DNA from: Galeruca laticollis
Lineage: Eukaryota; Arthropoda; Insecta; Coleoptera; Chrysomelidae
Direction: 5' to 3'
Assembly (NCBI GenBank): GCA_963921935.1
Contig: OY998176.1
Location: 88,910,910-88,974,909, forward strand
DNA: 64,000 bases
Shown piece by piece: positions 1 to 10,860 of this stretch (position 1 is its first letter; every line of letters begins with the position of its first letter). A program made the translations under genes and the position numbers. The notes beneath the pieces are model-generated. The model was not told where the DNA came from, did not search any database, and saw nothing but the letters and a program-made list of their open reading frames with translations.

Positions 1-530
1 TTTTTTGTTTAAGTATGACATAATAGCTCGAAGTGTACTGAAAAAATCCATAAAATTCCAATTTTCTAAAAGCTTTGCCGAGTGTAGGAGATTTCTGGGA
101 CATTGCCACTGAGATAGTTTTTTAAATTGTTAGTTTTTTTCGGTAGACACATTTTGAGTTGCTTTATTTGATATAACAGCCAATTGTAACAATTATCACC
201 CCGGATTTATCCAAATTATCTTCAACTATATTCCCGAGAAAGTCAATATTTGTTTTCATCAAAATGAGCATATTTGTTTGGAGCGTTGTATTTCACGAAG
301 TGGGGGGTATACTATGAAAATCAATTATCGATAAATAGTAACTCTACTGTAATTTTTCAAACCACTTCATGATCTACATGAACGAAAGGTCCTCACCTAT
401 AAACCTAATCAATTTGCTTCTATTTGTCAGGTAGTTATTATGAGAGTAGATTTATTGGACAGGAAAACAATCATTAAGTATGATATCTATGAAATGGCAA
501 TCTTAGATGATCACAATTAATATTACAATA
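1..530. other. AT-rich sequence, no gene seen
   Basis: No reading frame, RNA gene or repeat could be recognised before the mariner-related inverted arm begins at about 531. Confidence 0.5.
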
Positions 531-1194
531 TATAAAGTATAAACTAACACACATTTTGACGGCTAATTACTCGAGAATGGAAAAAGATATCGACGTGCAG
601 TTTTCGCTAAACTTATTATATTTCCTTCAAATTTTTATTGACACAGTTGCCTAATGTATAAATTTTCCCGAAAGCGTCGAAAAAAATGACCATTTTTGAA
701 ACGAAATTATCGGCTCATATTAAACACAACACCCTATGTTTCTTATCACCCTCTGAAAGTCCCTTTCTTCTCCATTCCAGTAATGTATACATTATCGGCA
801 CATACTACAGTTTTTAGGGAAAGATTTAATTTTTTATGAAACCATGTCAATAACTTCCTAACGTAAATTATCACATTTTAACAGCTTGAAAACGTTATAA
901 CTCGATAATGAGACAAGGGGTTAATGAGCGGCTTTCACTGAAATTCTTAGAAATGTTTAAATTTTTATGACACCGTTTGCAAGTCTCAAAAGACGTCTAA
1001 AATTTTCGTAAGAAATTTACTTTTTTTAAATAATAAAAGTGACCAGGATAAGATTCAGAGCCATTTTTGACATAAATACGCCTATACACGAAAATCGATA
1101 TTAACTTGGGTACAACAATTCAGAGAATCGGGAGAACTAGAAAGGAAGAGAACATTTGAAATAAACACATTTATTCACATATAAGAACCAAGAA

Positions 1195-1740
1195 CCAAAC
1201 ATAACTTCATAAAACACATCAAAACAAAAAAAATATATTTAATAGATAAGTTGTTGTATGTGACCTCCATCTGCATCTCTACATAATCCTAATCTCATCC
1301 AAAAGTTAGTGAACGCATTTTGCAGCATTTCTGGTATTATGGTATTAAAAACATTTACTATGTTATTTCTTAACTCCTGAAGGTTTGTAGGGATTGGGTT
1401 ATAGCTTCTCCTTTACATAACCCCATATGAAGAAGTCTGGTATGGTTAAGTCCGAAGAATATGAGGCCCACTCGATGGTACCAGCTAGACCTATCCATCT
1501 GCTTCCCAAATGATCTGATTATGAATTTCGAGCAACCAAGGAGTAATGTGGAGACGAGCCGTCTTGTTGAAAATATATAGTGCTCATAATTTCATATTGT
1601 TGTAATTGGGGATACAAAAACTCCTCCAACATGTCGGTGTAAGTGTTTCCGTTAACTATTACTTCATGAAAAAAAGGGGCCGTAAATTTTAGTTTTAGAT
1701 ACACTGTTACAAGCTCGTTATATATCCTCCTAAGGTTAGG
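1195..1740 (-). pseudogene. Mariner-like transposase, C-terminal half
   Basis: The minus strand encodes PFFHEVIVNGNTYTDMLEEF followed by FQQDGSSPHYS. The latter corresponds to the QQDGAPPHY block that carries the second catalytic Asp of mariner/Tc3-like transposases. Further on, in broken frames, are a WASYSSDLTIPDFFIWGYVK-like stretch (second DDE block and following helix) and a degenerate GGH-like end. The longest open piece is 1519-1704 and ends at a stop just after the catalytic block. It is probably the continuation of the N-terminal half at 3834-4454, displaced by the 2.1 kb in between. Confidence 0.7.
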
Positions 1741-1745
1741 AATTA

Positions 1746-3833
1746 GGCTACTATGCCAAGAAAACCAGTATTATTTACAGTAAATTGTTTGTTGAATATA
1801 CTAAAATCATTTCAAGAACCTTTTAAGAAACAAAACAAGATACAGTCTTACAATGTATATGGCTTCAACCAGAAGTATCTATAACTTACTAAAACTAAAA
1901 TCCCAGTACCAAACATGAAAATAAAATGATTTTCTAACTGGAATAAAAGCAAATTCTCAAACTAAAATACATATAAAATTCAATTTTTATTTTGATAACA
2001 AGTTATAATTAATCATGTATCTATCAATTGTCAATATCGTCACTATCAAACTTGAAAAATCAATACTTCACAAATGTCCCTAAATCCCATTAACATAAGT
2101 GACTGCTTAACCAATATTCGAAATCAGTTTGACCAACAATTCTAAGAATCTAATAGATTTAGGTGGAAATTTTCGGGTTACAAAAAAATTATCTTTCTTC
2201 TTCAGCTATCCATGTGTATGGAGTGAGAAGATTACCGTATTTTACGGATTTTTAAGAATGTTCCCGAGTAAATTTAAGGAGTAATTGGTGAAATGAGCAC
2301 TTTTATGTACCCTGAAGGGGATAATAACTTAATTACTTGCGGAAATTCAACTAAAACTAGAAATTCAATTCACCTTGAGGTCACCCGACACCGAAGGTAT
2401 GTACTTAAAGTAATACAATATCTGCACCTAGACATAAAATTAAGTATTTTAACTTGGCTTATACTCTATAAACCAAAGATTCAAACAATTCTAACATTCA
2501 CATCAAACATCTGATCTGCAATTGCGGATTTTGCAAATGTAATTAGTTTAGCTTCTCAACAATATATTCAATAAAATCAGATCCTGAAGTAACACTTGAT
2601 CATCCCATTAAAGTAAAGAAATTTCCAGAACGATTTAACTTATTAACTAATTCTACAAAGCAAAAGTCATACTTTTCAGCAGATTTCAATAAGTTATATT
2701 TATTAATTTGTGGACAATCTTTAGACTATTGTATGGGATTCAGGTCAATTAGGTATTAGAATGTGCTTAGTATGTCATAAATATGTTTGAGTCAGATAAA
2801 ATCATAATGTACAATTAGATATTTAAAATTTATCTAGATAAAAGTTTATAAATCAATAGAAGATATCTTGAGACATTGATTAATTGATTCACTCATTCGA
2901 GTGGAAAATATATTTTTTTGTTATTACCTAAATCATGTCAGCGACGAATAATACCGAATTATTCTTTTTAGACCTCTTCCTCATACCGGTCATAATTAGA
3001 ACTTCTGTTCCTATTTATTTCTGGAAGTACATTAGACCCAAGATTCAAAGAAACTTGCATACCTCAGGGGCTTGCATCGGATTATCGGAGAACGACTTTT
3101 CCATCTTCATAGAAGTTCCGGAAGCTACGGTAACAGCTTGCAGCAATGCCGAAGGAATCATCCACTGTGACTTATCAGCTAAGCTTTAGTTATAAGTTGT
3201 GTTTGTCTTATTGTTTTGTTTATGAACTAAACCACACTTTCAACATATAAGATAACAGACACATAGGGAGAAACAATCACAACATTTAATATTAAACTCT
3301 AAACGTACAGATTATATTAATTTTTACGTTGAAGAACTCTTTAGTATATGAGATTCTTATTATAGGGACTTCGTACCTCACCCTGAAAACGATTATTCAT
3401 TGTTGCATGGTAAACCATTGTTGTAAACGAAAAGTATACTCTGCGGTAGATATTCTGCATATAGAATAGTAATTGGGGCAATTCTTTCACGCCACTTTGT
3501 TATAGTCTTACACTTGCATACCTGTTCTTCATTCTATAAAAAATACTGTTCTAAAAACAATTCCAATTTGTAATCTCATAGATCTATTGCGTCGCCTCTT
3601 CTTAGCGGTTTGTTTGAACTGTACGGCCTGTTCCAGAATACGCAATTCAGCCACTAGTGGCCTAAAAAAAAGTTAAGCTCTCTTTCTTGTATTGCGCATG
3701 AGTGCTGCTAATAATTACAAAGGGAGAAATTAAAATGTAACCAAACTACTACGACGTTTCATTTGTAACCTTAAATAATCGATCCGTACTCTTACCCTGA
3801 GAGACAAATTTAGGCAAATAAAGTCGCCTCTTC
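1746..3833. other. Unassigned 2.1-kb block inside the mariner
   Basis: AT-rich DNA separates the two transposase halves, so it is likely an insertion. Two small plus-strand reading frames (2293-2514, 73 aa; 2935-3189, 84 aa) have no recognisable motif. A 14-bp direct repeat, GTCGCCTCTTCTTA, occurs at 3591-3604 and 3823-3836. I cannot classify the block. Confidence 0.4.
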
Positions 3834-4454
3834 TTACCCTCTTACCAATATATATTTTTTTTGAGTAACAACACCACACCAGACATTTACTGTAGGTGCA
3901 TCCCTTTCAAATTCGTTGAACGCTCTTGGATTCTCATCTCCCCAAATGCTGCAGTTATGCTTATCAACTCTTCCATTAATATGGAATGTGGCTTCGTCTG
4001 ACATTATTGGGTTCAAATTAGGCTGAAGTATTACCAGATCCAAAAATGTTTCTGACATGAAATATCTTTGTTCAAATGAATGATTCTCTATTTTTTGGAA
4101 AGTTTGTATTTGGTATGCTTTAAATTTAATAATTTTTAGGAGCCGGTGAACCTTACTTTTTGAAAATTGTGTGATTTGGGATATTTTTATAATAGATACT
4201 CTATTATTGTTAAGTGCTAGGATTTCCCTTACTTCCAGAATATCATTAAGCATATTGTCCTAGGCGTTTGCAGTTGTTCTCGTTTTCCTTTCTAGTTTTC
4301 CGGATTCTGTATATTGTTGTAACCAAGTTAATATCGATTTTCGTGTATGCGGATTCCTGTTAAAAATGGCTCTGAATCTTCTTCTGGTCACTGTTATTGA
4401 TTTTGTCTCGGCATATAATACGACGCATCGCGCTATTCCTATCAAATTATACAT
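3834..4454 (-). pseudogene. Mariner-like transposase, N-terminal half (two frames)
   Basis: Two consecutive minus-strand frames, 4454-4260 and 4253-3834, together encode the N-terminal part of a mariner/Tc3-like transposase. The first piece has the helix-turn-helix found at the start of the insect Tc3-like family (RRRFRAIFNRNPHTRKSI). The second has another DNA-binding helix-turn-helix (ISQITQFSKSKVHRLLKII) and the first catalytic Asp block MSDEATFHINGRVDKHNCS followed by IWGDENP. A stop near 4255 and the end at 3834, just after VWCGV, break the gene. The C-terminal half lies at about 1195-1740. Confidence 0.75.
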
Positions 4455-5058
4455 TTTCGATTAATAAATTTGACTCTGTTCGTTCTTCATACTACATAAA
4501 TAACCTTTTGGCGTTTGTTAATGTCAGTTATATGTATTTGTTTCAAAGCCACCTTTTCGTAAAAAATTAACAAACGAAAATTTGAGACTAGTTTTGAGAC
4601 TTGCCAACGGTGTCATAAAAAATTGAAACATTTCTAAGAATTTCAGTGAAAGCCGCTCATTAATCCCTTGTCTCATTTTCGAGTTATAACGTTTCCAAGC
4701 TGTTAAAATGTGATAATTTACGTTTGGAAGTTATTGACAAGGTTTCATAAAAAATTAAATATTTCCCTAAGAACTTTAGTATATGCCGATAATGTATACA
4801 TTTTTGGAAAGGGGGAGAAAGGTTATTTCAGATGGTAATAAAAAATATAGAACGTTGTATTCAAAATAAACCGGTAATTTCGTTTCAAAAATGGTCATTT
4901 TTTTTCAACGCTTTCGGGAAAAATTATACATTAGGCAACTATGTCAATAAAAATTTGGAGGAAACATAAGAAGTTTAGCGAAAACTGCATGTCGATAACT
5001 TTTTCCATTCTCGAGTAATAAGCCATCAAAATGTGTTACTTTATAGTGGGACACCCGG

Positions 5059-5855
5059 TATTTTCCATAGTCTCAAATAATTCACGGGTGATGAAATATA
5101 AGTATGGTTATTACGAAGAGACCTTTATATGGTAATATCTATGAGCGACCACATTATTCACTGCCACTTTACATATTTCTGGAGAAATAAATTTTCGTAA
5201 GGTTCGAATTTGAAACTAGGACTTGGAAATGGTCAAATGGGTGTATTGATTCAAAGTATTGAAATATTAATTAGATATCTTTCAAAATGTATCGAATATA
5301 GGGGCACGGTATTGCTTCCGTCAAGACGAGCCAAGTGAAGCGTTGGTGCACCACCTACCGACCTACCTTTTCTCGAACCTCTTCGTCGATTTTTAAACCC
5401 TCATAAATTGGATTCGGATTACTACAGATAAACAAAGTCCTTGGAATATTATTTCAATAACTGACTTATTAGGCATATAAACATCCAGTTGCATGACTCA
5501 TACTTTAGATTATATTGATTTCCAAAACTGCCGATTTCGTCACTGACTCACCGATGATAAAAATTCTTAGGGTAATTCCTGAAGTTCTAGAAACGTCAAA
5601 TTTGGTCAGTAAGCTAGTATTAGTACGAAAACCACAAAAAATTTCTAAAATATGGAAGTTTTTCCCCAACCCTAAGTAGGGGATGAAAGTTTGAATGAAA
5701 CTTTCGCAACGCAAACTCATAAATTGATATAGGGACTCCTTGTTATTTATATATAATAAACTACATTTTTCAGGACTTTAGTAACTTACTCTTATATACA
5801 CAAAACCACGGGGTCCCCAATACTGGGGCGACGGTCTCCTCTCATGTTGAGAGGT
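5059..5855. other. No gene seen
   Basis: AT-rich sequence between the mariner end and the piggyBac terminus. Small minus-strand ORFs (for example 5505-5720) show no motif. Confidence 0.4.
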
Positions 5856-5862
5856 TTAACCC

Positions 5863-5980
5863 GGGAGAACTCGCGTACTATTTAACGACGTGAGAACTCG
5901 CGCCTATAGATTTTTTCTTACGCCAGCTCGCGCGTATAGATTTTTCTAACGGGAGCTCGCGCGTATAGATATCTTCTAAC
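5863..5980. repeat. Four degenerate ~30-bp tandem repeats in the piggyBac subterminal region
   Basis: Units share a core close to CTCGCGCGTATAGATTTTT and start near 5866, 5893, 5924 and 5953. They lie directly inside the TTAA/CCC end, where transposase-binding subterminal repeats occur in other DNA transposons. Confidence 0.7.
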
Positions 5981-6046
5981 ACTGACTTTTCATGATAAAA
6001 ACTATTTAATATTGATGGTAGTTGATTCATTCTAAATTCTAAAAAC

Positions 6047-6423
6047 TCAACACTCGTCACTTTCGTTGTTATCTACACATTTATAACAAATGAAAGTAGT
6101 TCTAGTTGTGTGTTCTTTACAGATTGGAGTTTGGCATCTGTGGCATTTATGTTGGGTAAATCTATTCTTTCTAGCTGCACAAAAACCACATCTTGGTTTA
6201 CCTTCAGAATTTTGAGATGTTGAAGGTTTCGGGTTATTATGTGGTTCTATATTTCCAATAGATTCAATTCTCTGTCAAGATAGAATGGTAAAGTTGTAAT
6301 TGAAGCTCGCCGTACAAGAAGAGGTCGTGTAATCAATTCCCTCTTTCGTGAGGTTGTAGAACGTAATAACTTCTGGTTTATTTTCCACGGATTCGGCGTC
6401 AATTGAGTCATCATAATGCAGAG
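6047..6423 (-). pseudogene. piggyBac transposase, C-terminal part with cysteine-rich domain
   Basis: Read from 6423 on the minus strand, the sequence gives LHYDDSIDAESVENKPEVI then TFYNLTKEGID, the conserved region after the last catalytic Asp of piggyBac transposases. It then jumps to a cysteine-rich tail with paired cysteines (CGFCAARKN, KCHRCQTPICKEHT, ICYKC) and ends at a TGA complementary to 6047-6049. That tail is the C-terminal RING-like zinc-binding domain that helps bind transposon ends. About 100 residues expected between the two parts are missing, so an internal deletion is likely besides the LINE insertion. It joins the block at 9873-10607 once the inserted sequence is discounted. 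Confidence 0.75.
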
Positions 6424-7693
6424 AAATATATAACAAAGAAATTGGAGAATACCAAGGAGGTTTCAGACAAGGAAGAGGAACAGCAGACCAGATATTCACA
6501 CTAAAAATGATACAAAATAATAGCTATGAACAAAATTTAGGACTACACTTACTTTTTATCGACTTCAAGCAGGCTTATGACTCCATCATAAGATCAAAAT
6601 TGTATGAATCTTAAGGAAATCTCGGAGTTCCACAAAAACTGGTAAATTTGATAATACTAACTCTGCATAGAACAGCGTCGAAAGTTTTGGTAGAAGGAAG
6701 TTTATCGAAAAGCTTTACTTCAAGACAAGGACTGAAACAGGGAGAAACATTATCTACAGTTTTGTTCAATATGATGTTAGAAGATATTTTTAAGAAAGCT
6801 GGCCTGAATACTGAAGGAATAATATACCATTGTAGACATCAGGTAATTGCATATGCCGATGATGTGACTTTGATAACTAGATCAAAAATGGAGCTGCAAG
6901 TAGTACTGAATAAATTTGTAGATACAGCGAAGACGTATGGCCGAATAATAAATACGGCTAAAACTAAATATATGGAGACGAAAAATAGTGCAATTGATGG
7001 GATTAAAGAGGTAATTTGGAGAACATACAACCAGGTATATAACTTCGAGAAAGTTGACAGTTTTGATTACCTAAGGGTAATAATTAATAATAAAAACGAC
7101 AAAACAGATGAAATAGATAAGAGGCTTTCCAAAGGAAGCAAAACAGTAGGAGCCCTCAGTAATATATTGAAATCTAAAGTACTCTTCAAAAAAGCGAAGA
7201 TAAGAATATACAGAACGATAATTAGGCCAACAGTTGCGAATACTGGTTACTTACACAAAAGATTGAAAATAAAATTGGAATATGGGAAAGCAGAATACTC
7301 AGAAAAATATTTGGAGGCAAGAAGCTAGAAGATGGAGCTTGGAGAAGAATAACAAATGAAGAAGTGGCGGAAACTTATGGATATCCGGACATAGTTCATC
7401 ATATAACGGCACAGAGAATAAGATGGTGGGGCATGTCAGCAGAATGGCAGGAGAAAGACATCTCAGTAGAGCTATTTTCGAAGCGAGAGGGGTTAACGGC
7501 GGAAGGGCAGACCGAAGAAGAAATGGTTAGAGGCAGTCACGACGGATCTGAAGGAAAAGGGAGTGGAAAGATGGAGAAATATAGCGGATGACAGACAAAA
7601 ATGGAGACTTCTAGTAAAACATATAGAGGAATAATTTTTTTAAATGAATTGTAATTCCTTTTTAAGCTTGGGCCTTTGAGGCCTGTAGTATTG

Positions 7694-7695
<2 letters not shown>
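6424..7695 (+). mobile_element. RTE-like LINE, 5'-truncated
   Basis: The plus strand encodes the RT of an RTE-like LINE. Translation begins mid-domain with EYQGGFRQGRGTADQIFTLK (about 6447-6506) and LLFIDFKQAYDSI (about 6550-6590), then continues in the ORF 6648-7328 with GLKQGETLSTVLFNMML and YADDVTLITRSKMELQ, the catalytic YADD motif. After about 7235 frameshifts move the thumb and C-terminal region into other frames (LEDGAWRRITNEEVAETYGY near 7327-7390; ORF 7364-7591 with HITAQRIRWWGMSAEW). It has no endonuclease and no 5' end. The 3' end runs into (TA)n. The element lies at the 11-bp duplication inside the piggyBac gene. Confidence 0.75.

Positions 7696-7759
<64 letters not shown>
7696..7759. 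repeat. (TA)n microsatellite
   Basis: About 64 bp of uninterrupted TA directly after the 3' region of the RTE-like LINE, so it may be that element's simple-repeat tail. Confidence 0.9.
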
Positions 7760-7765
<6 letters not shown>

Positions 7766-9515
7766 GGATTGTTATTGTTGTATACTTTGCCGACAATACC
7801 ACTATAATTGTTATATTATCAATTTAATATATTCAACTCTAGTATAGCTAGCTCAGTAATGAAGTAAAGAAATTTTTTTATGTATTTATATATTTATGTG
7901 GAGAGCATGAGAAACTCTCACTACTCTTTGGGATCTGGAAGTGATTTTAACTCTATATCTACAATATTTTACATATATATGAATCATTCAAATAACTGAT
8001 ATTATATTTTTTTTATTATTGGTGCGCCTATGTATAGAAACTTTCAATATAGCAATCGATTTTGTCTCACAATTAAAATAGATGGAAATTATCAGTAGAA
8101 TAATCGATCCCAACTGTCACTCATATCAGCAGTTGAAGTAATATTTATCTGAACATAAACAATAGTTTCAAGAATACCTTTAATACAACAATTATATTAT
8201 ATTGATCAAGAATTATGTATTATAAATTTAAAGTAAGTGATGAACTATCTTAAATACTAATATAATATTGAAATGTCAAACAATAAAATATTTGTTAAAT
8301 ATAAATGGTAAGTACTCAAGTCTATGTTATTACCTTTCTTTCTTAATGCTTTTAATATGTTTAATAGTTTCAGATACTAATTCTTATTACTTTTATTATA
8401 AATGTACATCTCTAACCCGAATGTTGGTACCAACAAAAACAAAAAGAAACACTAACCTCTCAACCACTAATATTCCTTTCTTGAAATTCTGTCTGTTAAA
8501 AAACCATGTCATGCATACATATGTCGTCCAGATGGAGATGTTTTTTTTTTCTAGATTTCTTGTTACAGGTACCACGTGTTTGTAATTTCTATTATTCTCC
8601 AGCTTCGAATTCCCAATCAATGCTTAATATCGTATTCAGGTACTTTACATTACGATTCCGTACCACATCAACTAATTATTCAATTTGAAATGACTCTTTC
8701 ATTTGTACCATAGCCTCCAATAACATGTATTTTTTTATATATTGTATATATCTTCGTAGAAATTATGATTTTAATATCCTTATACTAGCTATTTCGAATT
8801 AATATATGGAATAACTCACTTCTTTGTACAATAACTCAATTCTCTCTTTTTAAATTCTTCAACCATTTAAGTTTTCTAATCTCCGACTTCCATCATTATT
8901 CAAAAATCAACAACCAACCCGCCTTTTTATTTTTCGTTGCTATCCGAAATCATAAATATCTTGATTCCAGATTCATTTTCTAATTTCTAATATATAATTA
9001 CAAACCATAAAATTCACATCTTTCTTGACTCAATTAATATAGATTTCTATGGTTCTGCTTCTTTTCAATTTATAACCTTATTCCAGTCAATTTATAAAAT
9101 GATTTTTTCGACATTTCTGACATTATTTGATATATATAACCAAAACTCTCTAAATGTTGAATAATTAAATTATTACATGTTTATTTACTATAACTATTAT
9201 TAATGTTCAATGAATATTTTTAGAATATGGATTACATGTTTCTTTTAATTAAGGAATTTTGATTTATTAATTACAATGGATTGTCGATATTCTTCTTAAA
9301 TGAACTACTGTATTTAAAGGTAAATCTTATCTTTTTCATTCAAATTTCTTATTACTATTGCTCATATATTGTATTCCATTATGAATAGATTATTTCATCC
9401 ATAAATTCTTTTGGTATCATATTAAAGATATTCAATCAAATGTTCCAATCTTCAATATATTTGTGAGAGTGAGAATTTCAATTATACTTCCATCTAAGTA
9501 GTGAAGAACTATCTC

Positions 9516-9518
<3 letters not shown>
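7760..9518. other. Unassigned AT-rich block between (TA)n tracts
   Basis: No family signature was seen. The block is bounded by TA arrays on both sides, which would fit a secondary insertion into the LINE tail. Small plus-strand ORFs (8268-8585, 8506-8688) are rich in Phe, Ser and Thr and look like chance translations. Confidence 0.35.

Positions 9519-9566
<48 letters not shown>
9519..9566. repeat. (TA)n microsatellite
   Basis: About 48 bp of TA dinucleotide repeat. The 250 bp to the next TA tract has no feature. Confidence 0.85.
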
Positions 9567-9567
<1 letters not shown>

Positions 9568-9816
9568 TTTTATAAGGTAATAGATATTATGTATCCTGAT
9601 CAAAATAGGTGCTTATAATTCTCTAACACTTAACAGATGATGTATATATGCTCCAGAATATTTTGTACATGTAAGACATATACAGTTTTTTAAATACTGC
9701 ATTAAATCTTCTGTATATTGGAAATATTTTCATTAACCGATACTGGTTTATATAATTCTGTGTAGTATGCTGATATGAGTTATATTATTTTAGTTTCTGT
9801 GTTCTTGAATTATGTT

Positions 9817-9818
<2 letters not shown>

Positions 9819-9875
<57 letters not shown>
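9819..9875. repeat. (TA)n microsatellite at the piggyBac break
   Basis: About 57 bp of TA abuts the interrupted transposase frame and adds a meaningless Tyr-Ile run to its translation. The 11-bp repeat 9873-9883 marks the edge of the insertion. Confidence 0.9.
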
Positions 9876-9877
<2 letters not shown>

Positions 9878-10607
9878 GTAGAGTGGAAAGCGTTAGCACA
9901 TTTTTGTTTTTCTTTGGAACAAATGAAGCTAGCATACAACGATTGGGAGAAACTCCACAAGCAAACATACTACTCTGTATAGGACGACCTTTTACGTCAA
10001 GCCGCTGTGGAATTTCTCGCTTGTTCTTCCGTAATGTGCCCACAAGTGTTAACTTGTGATCAGTAAACAGATCATTGGCAAGTTGAACTGACGTGAAATA
10101 GTTATCTGCTGTAACGTTTCGTCTCGATTTGTCAATGGTTTTGATAAAAGGTTTGACTACACTTGCAGCATCATTGGGTACTAGGTAAGCACCTACTGGC
10201 TGTTTCCCAGCATAAATTTCCATGTTATTGACATAGAATGTCCTGGAGCCGACAAGGGCATATATTTCGATCCCATATTTTGCCGACTTGTTGGCAATAT
10301 ACTGTCGGAAGCAGCAACGTCCCCTAGAAGCCTCCAGCATTTCGTCAATGGTGACATACTCCTCTTCCGTGTAATAGACAGAACAACGTTGAACAAATTG
10401 GTGAAACACTGATCTTGTTGGTGCCAGATTATCTGACTTTGATCTTTCATACCTTGTATCCATATTATCAAATCTTATCGCTTGCACGAACAAGTGAAAA
10501 CGTCTTTTGGACATTACAGCGGCAAATAAATCCGGTGCTGTTCCATCTTTCGACCATAGCTCATCTGTGTTTACGTGCTGAGACTTTTTTATTCCGGCCA
10601 TGGACAA
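9873..10607 (-). pseudogene. piggyBac transposase, DDE core
   Basis: The minus-strand frame from Met at 10607 encodes about 245 residues of a piggyBac-type transposase. It opens with MAGIKKSQHVNTDELWSKDG and the RFHLFVQAIRFDN block. It then has YVTIDEMLEASRGRC, with the first catalytic Asp, and NVTADNYFTSVQLANDLF, with the second. The end is VLTLSTLH before the (TA)n tract. Upstream of the Met the same protein continues in frame for a few residues (SAFSGLLS, to about 10640) and then meets a stop, so the N-terminus is lost. The C-terminal part is at 6047-6423. Confidence 0.85.
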
Positions 10608-10860
10608 CAGTCCACTGAACGCAGAATTTCTTCAAAATCTGTTGATAAACAATCCCTTGGCCGTTTATAAGATGATCGGACCCAAACTACACCGATGCCT
10701 CAAATTTACAATTATAGGGAAACGACCAAACGGTTCATGTACAATTTCTCAAAATACAATGAAAAATCTAATGTCACAGTTACATGGCTTTACACTTCCG
10801 CAATTAATATGAATATAAATATAAATAGATGCATCGGCATAAAATTTAAATAGCAAACGA

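Larger units (their letters stand above)
531..5058 (-). mobile_element. Degenerate mariner-type element with long inverted arms
   Basis: Sequence at about 531-1160 is repeated in reverse complement at about 4290-5058, roughly half a kilobase per arm with many small differences. The right outer end reads, inward on the minus strand, TACCGGGTGTCCCAC, which looks like a mariner terminus. Between the arms the minus strand encodes two separated pieces of a DDE transposase (3834-4454 and about 1200-1740). The left arm also contains a copy of the transposase N-terminal coding stretch (about 1035-1155, plus strand), so the repeat runs past the TIR into the gene. It could be one element with extended arms or two copies in opposite orientation. 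The long-TIR mariner at 17640-19803 has the same general design. Confidence 0.65.
5856..10640 (-). mobile_element. piggyBac-type element, internally deleted and split by an insertion
   Basis: The minus strand encodes a piggyBac-type transposase in two blocks (10607-9873 and 6423-6047). The left boundary is a TTAA (5856-5859) followed by CCCGGGAGAACTCGCG, which fits the TTAA target duplication and CCC-starting ends of this superfamily. Coding is interrupted by a block at 6424-9872 flanked by 11-bp direct repeats (ATAATGCAGAG at 6413-6423, ATAATGTAGAG at 9873-9883). That block contains an RTE-like LINE. The right terminus was not found and may be lost next to the TIR element that starts at 10861. 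Confidence 0.65.

Noticed and set aside
3591..3836. 14-bp direct repeat GTCGCCTCTTCTTA as a target duplication
   Set aside because: The 232 bp between the copies shows no terminal repeats or tail, so a transposition event is not supported.
8268..8585. 105-aa ORF as a host gene or exon
   Set aside because: No domain, no repeat of the frame elsewhere, and AT-rich context; cannot be supported.
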